Positions 58,449-64,000 of a DNA stretch of 64,000 nt are shown one piece after another. This stretch comes from Nocardia sp. NBC_01503 (GTDB lineage Bacteria > Actinomycetota > Actinomycetes > Mycobacteriales > Mycobacteriaceae). Position numbers and translations under genes: made by a program. Position 1 is the first letter of the stretch. Each line of letters starts with the position of its first letter. Where the stretch lies: the NCBI RefSeq assembly GCF_036327755.1, contig NZ_CP109596.1, positions 1,674,001-1,738,000 of the forward strand. The letters are read 5' to 3'. Under the pieces are notes generated by a model. That model saw only the letters and a program-made list of their open reading frames with translations, did not search any database and was not told the origin of the DNA.

Positions 58449-58847
58449 ATGTCTCGATCGCTCCGCCACCGCGCAATCACCGCCGCCGTGATCGGTACCC
58501 TCGGCACCATGCTCGCGGCGGGCGCCGCCACCGCCAACAGCGAACCCAAGGCCGTCATCCAGGGCCGCACCGCCGTCACCGCGCATGTCACCGGTGAGAA
58601 GTCCGGTAACCGCTGCCAGATCGCGGGCAAGAACCTCGCCGGCCCCTGGGCCGTGGTCGACAAGACCGGCGCCGCCGATCTCACCCTCGGCCCACTCCGC
58701 CCGAACGGCAAGCACATTCGCGTCATCTGCGAGGACCCCAAGCGCGGCGACAGCTCGCTGCATACGGTCCGCTCCGATCGGGTCACCTACGACGGCGCGC
58801 TCTCCCCGCTGCGCCAGATCCTGAACAGCACCTTCTTCGGGCAGTAG
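58449..58847 (+). CDS. Small secreted protein of unknown function
   Basis: 132 residues from the ATG at 58449. The open frame upstream lacks a credible start and overlaps the divergent gene. An N-terminal signal peptide (SLRHRAITAAVIGTLGTMLAAGA) ends at a TANS-E type site near residue 31. The mature protein has two cysteines (NRCQIAG, VICEDP) placed as in a small beta-sandwich. No family was recognised. It ends one nucleotide before the stop of the convergent LLM oxidoreductase gene. Confidence 0.75.
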   Translation: MSRSLRHRAITAAVIGTLGTMLAAGAATANSEPKAVIQGRTAVTAHVTGEKSGNRCQIAGKNLAGPWAVVDKTGAADLTLGPLRPNGKHIRVICEDPKRGDSSLHTVRSDRVTYDGALSPLRQILNSTFFGQ

Positions 58848-58848
58848 C

Positions 58849-59700
58849 TCAGGCCGCGCGGGCCGCGGCCACCGCGGCGCGAACGGCCGGGGCGATCTCC
58901 TCGGCGAAATGCTGTGTCTCCCTTTCGCCGTCGGGATCGACCGGGAGCAGGAATTCGCTGATGCCGTGGGCCAGGGCCACGTCGGTGAGCTGAGCCACCG
59001 GCATGGACGGGTCCATGATGTAGGCGCGGCGGATGAGGGCGGGGATACGGCCCGCCTCGCGGGCGCCGGTGTCGATGGCGCTCATCAGGCCGGGTAGCCG
59101 ATCGGGTGGGGCATAGGAGAAGCCGCCCAGCCAGCCATCGGCGAGCTCGCCGGTGAGGCGGAGCGCTCGGGGACCGTAGACACCGAACCAAATGCCGATC
59201 CGATGCGCCTGTGCGGGACCGGGTTTCGCACCGCGCAGGGAGTAGAACTCGCCGTTCAGGAACGGGCGGCCGTCCGTGCCCCAGAGCGCGCGAATGACGC
59301 CGACCGCCTCGCGCAGTGCGGTCAGGGCCTGCCCGGGGGTGCGGCGCGCACCGCCCATCGCCTCGATGGCATCCCAGAAAGCGCCCGCGCCGAGGCCGAG
59401 CTCGAGCCTGCCGCCGCTGAGCAGATCCAGGCTGGCGGCGCTGCGGGCCAGCACGGCGGGCGGGCGCAGCGGCAGATTCGCCACGGCGGGCATGAGGGTG
59501 AGTTTGCGGGTGATGGCGGCGGTATAGGAGAGCAGCGTCCAGGTGTCCAGGAACGCGGGCTGATATGGATGATCCTGTACCGCCAGCACTTCCAGCCCGG
59601 AGTCGTCGGCGCGGCGAATGAGCCGCAGCAGCGCCTGCCCGCGCGCCGCCTCGGGCGGAACGAATATCCCGAACCTCAGCTCATGCCCGTAGTCAGCCAT
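58849..59700 (-). CDS. LLM-class flavin/F420-dependent oxidoreductase
   Basis: 283 residues from the ATG at 59700, which has TTGGAG six nucleotides upstream. The luciferase-like barrel is shown by RFGIFVPPEAARGQALLRLIRRADDSGLEVLAVQDHPYQPAFLDTW, LLSGGRLELGLGAGAFWDAIEAMG and PFLNGEFYSLRGAKPGPAQ, all typical of the F420-dependent group common in actinobacteria. Substrate unknown. It is a different protein from the decayed LLM fragment at 27055. It is divergent from the 2-oxoglutarate oxygenase-like gene. Confidence 0.88.
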   Translation of the reverse strand: MADYGHELRFGIFVPPEAARGQALLRLIRRADDSGLEVLAVQDHPYQPAFLDTWTLLSYTAAITRKLTLMPAVANLPLRPPAVLARSAASLDLLSGGRLELGLGAGAFWDAIEAMGGARRTPGQALTALREAVGVIRALWGTDGRPFLNGEFYSLRGAKPGPAQAHRIGIWFGVYGPRALRLTGELADGWLGGFSYAPPDRLPGLMSAIDTGAREAGRIPALIRRAYIMDPSMPVAQLTDVALAHGISEFLLPVDPDGERETQHFAEEIAPAVRAAVAAARAA

Positions 59701-59794
59701 AGCGAACTCCAAGCTACCCCCGCCGACCCGGCCCCGGATCACCCGCCCGTCACCCCGGCGAGTCGCTCAGGTCACGGACCGCCACCCGATCGTG

Positions 59795-59844
59795 ATCCGA
59801 TGGCGATCCGATTCCATATTCGTTGCTGTGCAACGGATTACAAT
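59795..59844 (+). promoter_or_regulatory. Candidate promoter and operators of the 2OG oxygenase-like gene
   Basis: TACAAT (59839-59844) is a fair -10 element seven nucleotides before the GTG start, implying a leaderless message. CGTTGC-TGT-GCAACG (59821-59835) is a perfect inverted repeat just upstream of it, and ATCCGAT occurs twice with 11-bp period (59795-59801, 59806-59812). Confidence 0.45.
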
Positions 59845-59851
59845 TGATCGG

Positions 59852-60598
59852 GTGCAGCAACACAGCACCGTGGAGGTCGCCCGGAAACATTTGGGCGCGG
59901 TGGACCCCTCCGCCTTGCGTCATGCGCGAGACCGCTTGGCGGAGACCGGAATAGCGCGCCTGGGCTTCCTGCTGCCCTATCGGGTCAAACGCACGCTGGC
60001 CGCCGAGGCACTCGCGCTGGTCGATCACCATCTGGATTGGGAGGGCCCCGAGCCCGCGGCCCGGCGCACCCTAGACATCGGCTCACGCGAGGTGGCCGCA
60101 CGCAGCCAATGCATTCCGCAGCTGTACGACTGTGAACCCTTGCGGCACAAGCTTACCGAGGTAGCCAATGAACCGGTGCTGCCGTGTTCGACACCGCGCC
60201 GATTCACGGTACGGCGGCGGCATCACGACGATACCGCAGGCCGATGGCATTGGGACGACTACGCTTTCGCGCTGGTGCTGGTGGTCGAGTGCCCGCCGCT
60301 GGAGGAGGGCGGCTTCGTACAGACCGTCGCGCACACCGAACATGAGCGGCGCTACCGCGATATCCATCGGACCCTGACCCGCAATCCGATTCACTCCTGG
60401 GAGTTACAGGCGGGCGACCTCTACCTCATGCGCACCGATACCACCCTGCATCGTGTACACCCGTTCACGCACGGCCGCCGCACCGTGGTCGGCCTGCACT
60501 TCGCCTCGGTCGACGATCTGGAGCGTGAGCAATCGAACGGCAACGAGACCGGTAGTTTGCGTTCCGAAGTTCGGGTTATAACGAATCAAGCACAGTGA
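59852..60598 (+). CDS. Fe(II)/2-oxoglutarate-dependent oxygenase-like protein (HalD/ArpA-like)
   Basis: 248 residues from the GTG at 59852, chosen because a -10 element lies at 59839-59844. A facial triad can be read: H133-W-D135 (RWHWDDYAFAL) and H200 (TTLHRVHP), with R209/R210 in HGRRTVVGLHFA as a likely 2-oxoglutarate contact. This spacing resembles ArpA- and BesD/HalD-like proteins. Because the second triad residue is Asp and not Gly, hydroxylation is more likely than halogenation. The substrate is unknown. An alternative start is the ATG at 59792, which would be inside the operators. The gene stands alone between the LLM and WS/DGAT genes. Confidence 0.72.
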   Translation: MQQHSTVEVARKHLGAVDPSALRHARDRLAETGIARLGFLLPYRVKRTLAAEALALVDHHLDWEGPEPAARRTLDIGSREVAARSQCIPQLYDCEPLRHKLTEVANEPVLPCSTPRRFTVRRRHHDDTAGRWHWDDYAFALVLVVECPPLEEGGFVQTVAHTEHERRYRDIHRTLTRNPIHSWELQAGDLYLMRTDTTLHRVHPFTHGRRTVVGLHFASVDDLEREQSNGNETGSLRSEVRVITNQAQ

Positions 60599-60710
60599 TA
60601 ACGTAATTCCCCGTCAACGCAGCGGGGGGCAGCGTCGCCGACCGTAACTCCCCGGGCAGTCTGTGCGTACGTCTTTCGATGGACGCTGCCCCACCGGTTA
60701 GGCGAAACCG

Positions 60711-62066
60711 ATGGACCTTTTGAACCCGCTCGACGCGATCTTCCTCGCGATCGAATCCCGCGAACACCCCATGCATGTGGGCGGTCTGCAACTGTTCGAA
60801 CCGCCCGCCGACGCCGGACCCGAATTCATTCGCGACGCCTTCGCGGCCATGGCGAGCGCCACCGATGTACGCCCCCGCTTCCGCCGCAAACCCAGTCGCG
60901 TGCTCGGCGGCTTCTCCAGCCTGACCTGGTCCCACGCCGAGAATGTGGATCTCGGCTACCACCTGCGGCGCAGTGCGCTGCCCGCGCCCGGCGGTATGGA
61001 CGATCTGATCGATCTCACCGAGCGACTACACGGCCAACTGCTGGACCGGCACCGGCCGCTCTGGGAGGCGCGCGTCATCGAGGGTCTCGACGACGGGCGA
61101 TTCGCCGTCTACGTCAAAATGCACCACGCGCTCATCGACGGCGTCTCCGCCATGCGGCTACTGCAGCGCACCCTCACCGACGATCCCTTCGACTCGCGTA
61201 TGCGGGTGCCGTGGGGCGCCGCGCCGGTCGTCAAGGATGCGGCCGAATCCGAGAGCGCCTGGTCGCAACTGCGAAAAGCCTTGCCGCGCATGATCAGAAG
61301 CACCGCCTATATCGGCGCGCCGCTGCGCGGAGCCATCGACGGACGCCTCACCATGCCGATGACCGCACCGCGCACCATGTTCAATGTCTCCATCGGCGGG
61401 GCACGGCGGATCGCCGTACGGTCCTGGCCGCTGGAGCGCATCAACGCCATCCGGCTCGCCACCGGCGCCACCGTCAATGACGTGGTGCTGGCCATGAGTT
61501 CGGCCGCGCTGCGGGCATACCTCATCGAACATGACGGACTGCCCGCCGAACCATTGATCGCCATGGTGCCGGTGAATATTCGCAGCGCCGCCGAGGCCGA
61601 TGCCTCCGAGGGCAATATGGTCGCCGCCTGCCTGGCGAATCTGGCCACCCACCTGGATGATCCGCTGGAGCGGCTGAGCGCCATCAGCACCTCCATGCGC
61701 GAGGCCAAACAGGTCTTCACCCAGCTGCCCAAGCTGGAAGCCATGGCCTTGTCCGCACTGCTCATGACCCCGCTCGGGGTTTCGCTGCTGCCCGGGTTCG
61801 AGGCGCTGCCGCGGATGCCGTTCAATCTCGTCATCTCGAATGTGCCCGGGCCACGTAAACCCGTCTATATGCAGGGTGCGCGATTGGACAGCAACTATCC
61901 GCTGTCGATTCCGTTCGAATCGCAGGGCATGAACATCACGCTCACCACCAATGGCGACAATCTCGATTTCGGATTCGTCGGCTGCCGGCGCACCGTGCCC
62001 GACCTCGACCGGATGCCCGCGCATATGGAGGCCGGACTGGCCGAGTTGGAGCGGGCCCTGGCCTGA
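60711..62066 (+). CDS. Wax ester synthase/diacylglycerol acyltransferase (WS/DGAT)
   Basis: 451 residues, usual for the family. N-terminal PLDAIFLAIESREHPMHVGG and the acyltransferase motif HHALIDG (138-144) are intact, with NDVVLAMSSAALRAYL, PVNIRS and NLVISNVPGP in the C-terminal half. The enzyme esterifies fatty acyl-CoA onto diacylglycerol or fatty alcohols and builds storage lipid, as in other nocardial bacteria. It is followed directly by the RluA-type gene, whose GTG is adjacent to its stop codon. Confidence 0.93.
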   Translation: MDLLNPLDAIFLAIESREHPMHVGGLQLFEPPADAGPEFIRDAFAAMASATDVRPRFRRKPSRVLGGFSSLTWSHAENVDLGYHLRRSALPAPGGMDDLIDLTERLHGQLLDRHRPLWEARVIEGLDDGRFAVYVKMHHALIDGVSAMRLLQRTLTDDPFDSRMRVPWGAAPVVKDAAESESAWSQLRKALPRMIRSTAYIGAPLRGAIDGRLTMPMTAPRTMFNVSIGGARRIAVRSWPLERINAIRLATGATVNDVVLAMSSAALRAYLIEHDGLPAEPLIAMVPVNIRSAAEADASEGNMVAACLANLATHLDDPLERLSAISTSMREAKQVFTQLPKLEAMALSALLMTPLGVSLLPGFEALPRMPFNLVISNVPGPRKPVYMQGARLDSNYPLSIPFESQGMNITLTTNGDNLDFGFVGCRRTVPDLDRMPAHMEAGLAELERALA

Positions 62067-62876
62067 GTGGACGAGTGCCCCACCCCGATCTCTACTCTGG
62101 GCACGGTGGATACGCGTTGGCCGGAACTGCGGAAACAGTGCCTGATCAGTGAGGACGAGAATGTCCTCGCGCTCAATAAACCCGCCGGGATCTCGGTCAC
62201 CGGCGAGCGCCACGACACCGACATCGTGGAGCTCGCCGCCGCGGCCGGGGAGACGCTGTACCCGGTGCATCGCATCGACAAGGTGACCTCCGGGCTGGTG
62301 CTGCTCGCCAAAGAGCTGCCCGCGCACGGGGAATTGACGCGGCAGTTCAACAAGCGCACCGCCGCCAAGGCGTATCTGGCGGTGGTGGAGTCCACCGGAC
62401 TCCCCGAGCGCGGGGTCATCGACCTGCCCTTGGGTGTGGGGCGCAAGAACCGGGTGCGGATCGCCGCGCCCCGCGAGAGCATTCGCCGGGACGCCGATAC
62501 CTGGGTCGTGGATCAGCGGGATGTGCTGGCGGGCAAGAACTATCCGTCGATCACCGAATTCGCGACGATCGCCGCCACCGAGACGCATACGGTGCTGGCC
62601 TTGCGGCCGATCACCGGGCGACGTCATCAGATCCGCGTGCATCTGGCATGGATCGGGCACGCGATTGTCGGCGATCCGCTGTTCGACAGGTCCGGTACGC
62701 ACGAGCGGACCTACCTGCATTCGTGGCGACTCGGATTGGACGCCTCCTGGCGCACACCCCCGCGACTCGAACTGGAGGCCGATCCCGGCGCGGACTTCTG
62801 GCAATTCGGAGAGACGCCCGTAACATTCGATCCGGATCAGCTATCAAGTTTCGCGGCCGTCCCGTTTCTGGACTGA
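62067..62876 (+). CDS. RluA-family pseudouridine synthase
   Basis: 269 residues from the GTG at 62067; the GTG at 62106 would remove 13 residues and fits the family start better. The catalytic motif HRIDKVTSG with Asp71 (68-76) is present, as are NKPAGISV (~38-45) and the late GRRHQIRVHLAWIGHAIVGDPLF. These enzymes convert uridine to pseudouridine in rRNA or tRNA; which site is unknown. There is no S4 domain at the N-terminus. The 3' end is duplicated just downstream. Confidence 0.9.
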   Translation: MDECPTPISTLGTVDTRWPELRKQCLISEDENVLALNKPAGISVTGERHDTDIVELAAAAGETLYPVHRIDKVTSGLVLLAKELPAHGELTRQFNKRTAAKAYLAVVESTGLPERGVIDLPLGVGRKNRVRIAAPRESIRRDADTWVVDQRDVLAGKNYPSITEFATIAATETHTVLALRPITGRRHQIRVHLAWIGHAIVGDPLFDRSGTHERTYLHSWRLGLDASWRTPPRLELEADPGADFWQFGETPVTFDPDQLSSFAAVPFLD

Positions 62877-62965
62877 GCGGTGCAAGCGGCAGCAGGAGAA
62901 CGCGGCAGCGGGAGAACATGGAAAACCCGGCAAGTTCGCGGCCGTCCCGGTTCTGGACTGAGTGG
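62845..62965 (+). repeat. Duplicated 3' end of the pseudouridine synthase gene
   Basis: 62845-62880 (which spans the stop codon) is repeated at 62931-62965 with a one-base deletion and two substitutions (CGGCCGTCCC and CTGGACTGAG blocks in common; offset 86 bp). Between the copies a 16-bp unit GCGGCAGCAGGAGAAC is repeated once in tandem (62886-62917). The rest of 62966-63174 has GGAGCGAAGCGG words near 62971 and 63041 and no gene. Confidence 0.9.
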
Positions 62966-63174
62966 AGCGGGGGAGCGAAGCGGCGGAGCGTAGGGAGGGA
63001 AGAACCGGGACTTCAGGGCCGCGAACCCCGCCCGGAGCGAAGCGGAGGGCAAATAGATACGGTGGCGAGTCTCACCGAGACCGCATAGTGGCTGCTCATC
63101 TAGCCTGATTGAGTGTCGCGTCGTCGCGGCGCTGCGGGCGCAATGGTGCTGCCCTTCACAGAAAGCGAACGCCG

Positions 63175-63954
63175 ATGGTTCTGCTGGCTCAGCTCAGTGA
63201 CACCCACTTCAACATGGGCGCCCGGAACAATGAACGCGCCGAACGGGTGATGGCCTTTCTGGCCGAGCTGCCGCAGCGCCCCGACGTCATTATCGTGACC
63301 GGCGATATCGCCGATGAGGGCGATATCGAGGAGTATCAGCAGGCGCGCGCGGCGCTGGTCGCCGATGTGCCGGTGATTCTGCTGCCCGGCAATCACGATG
63401 ACCGCGGCAATATGCGCAGCGTGCTGTTCGGCCAGGACGCGAGCTATGCGCCGATCAACCAGTCGCACAGCGTGGATGGGGTCACCCTCGCACTGCTCGA
63501 CTCCAGCATTCCCGGTAAGCCCGAGGGGCTGCTGGAGGATTCGACCTTCGACTTCCTGACCGAGCTACTCGCCGCCGCGCCCGCCGATGAGCGGGTGCTG
63601 ATCGCCATGCATCATCCGCCGGTGCCGGTGCAGAGCACGGTCTGCGATCCCATTCGGCTCACCAATCCGGACCGGCTGGCCGAGATCGTCGCCGGTGACG
63701 ACCGCATTCTGGGTGTGCTGACCGGACATGTGCATGCCGGGCTGATCACCACGTTCGCGGGTAAGCCGCTGATCGTCGCGCCCAGCGTCTCCTCCACCAT
63801 CGGCTGTGAATGGGAGGTGGCCGCACCGGGTCACGTGCCGATCGACTTCGCGCCGGACCCGACGCTGCTGTTCCACTCCATTCGGGACGGCCGCCTGCTG
63901 ACCATGTTCCGCCCCATCGCCATGGGCGGCTGGCTCAGCGAACCACTGGATTGA
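63175..63954 (+). CDS. Metallophosphoesterase (CpdA-like cyclic nucleotide phosphodiesterase)
   Basis: 259 residues from the ATG at 63175, chosen because the protein then starts at the first metal strand (MVLLAQLSDTHFN, D9 and H11). The other metal motifs are GDIADEG, GNHDDRGN, HHPP and GHVHAGL, in the correct order for a calcineurin-type phosphodiesterase of the CpdA/GpdQ group. Such enzymes cleave cAMP or related phosphodiesters with two metal ions. Substrate not determined. A longer frame to 63109 has no better start. The gene is the last complete one before the right edge. Confidence 0.9.
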   Translation: MVLLAQLSDTHFNMGARNNERAERVMAFLAELPQRPDVIIVTGDIADEGDIEEYQQARAALVADVPVILLPGNHDDRGNMRSVLFGQDASYAPINQSHSVDGVTLALLDSSIPGKPEGLLEDSTFDFLTELLAAAPADERVLIAMHHPPVPVQSTVCDPIRLTNPDRLAEIVAGDDRILGVLTGHVHAGLITTFAGKPLIVAPSVSSTIGCEWEVAAPGHVPIDFAPDPTLLFHSIRDGRLLTMFRPIAMGGWLSEPLD

Positions 63955-64000
63955 CCGCACCTCTGCGGTAGGCGGAAGGTGTTGTGCCCGTCCACCTTTT

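Overview
The window is high-GC actinobacterial DNA, most likely from Nocardia or a close relative. It has an SCO5389-type conserved protein, a DUF5313 protein, a DUF222/HNH (13E12-type) protein, a WS/DGAT acyltransferase, several FadD-type ligases, an AfsR/SARP-type giant regulator and two nonribosomal peptide synthetase (NRPS) genes. One tRNA-Arg(CCT) is present. No CRISPR array, insertion sequence, integrase or rRNA was seen. Genus and all functions are inferred from protein motifs read by eye; no database search was possible.

Layout. 1-3694: the 5' part of an NRPS (A-T-C, running off the left edge) preceded by a LuxR-type regulator. 3745-8263: housekeeping and signalling genes (M23 peptidase, nitronate monooxygenase, SCO5389-like protein, Ser/Thr kinase divergent from a four-EF-hand protein). 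8264-9398: over 1 kb without a credible gene, holding a long imperfect inverted repeat beside an HNH/DUF222 gene. 11160-17366: two acyl-CoA ligases, a Baeyer-Villiger-type monooxygenase, a small membrane protein and the tRNA. 17454-25450: a possible redox operon (carboxymuconolactone decarboxylase-like protein, DoxX, permease, FAD monooxygenase) next to an AfsR-like regulator, then a second AhpD-like gene and a PLP dehydratase. 25543-33142: short-chain fatty acid transporter, a decayed luciferase-like gene, an ECF42-type sigma factor with its YCII partner, a DHFR-like/TetR divergent pair, an ATP-grasp protein and small exported or membrane proteins. 33255-39006: histidine ammonia-lyase with an MmyB-type regulator, a divergent SDR, a 35-bp tandem repeat and a membrane M28 peptidase.

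39007-54082 is a biosynthetic locus. An intact 4,476-residue NRPS (C-A-T four times, then TE) follows a truncated MFS exporter on the same strand, with a MarR regulator divergent from them. An internally deleted UvrA-type remnant abuts the NRPS stop codon. The synthetase therefore looks intact while its export gene, and possibly a self-protection gene, have decayed. No MbtH-like protein, phosphopantetheinyl transferase or aryl-acid genes were seen in the window.

54089-64000 returns to general metabolism: an MDR oxidoreductase with a strong palindromic operator, cytochrome c oxidase subunit I, a DUF1254 Tat lipoprotein divergent from a small secreted protein with a PhoP-like box between them, an F420-type oxidoreductase, an Fe(II)/2-oxoglutarate oxygenase-like protein, WS/DGAT, an RluA-type pseudouridine synthase and a CpdA-like phosphodiesterase.
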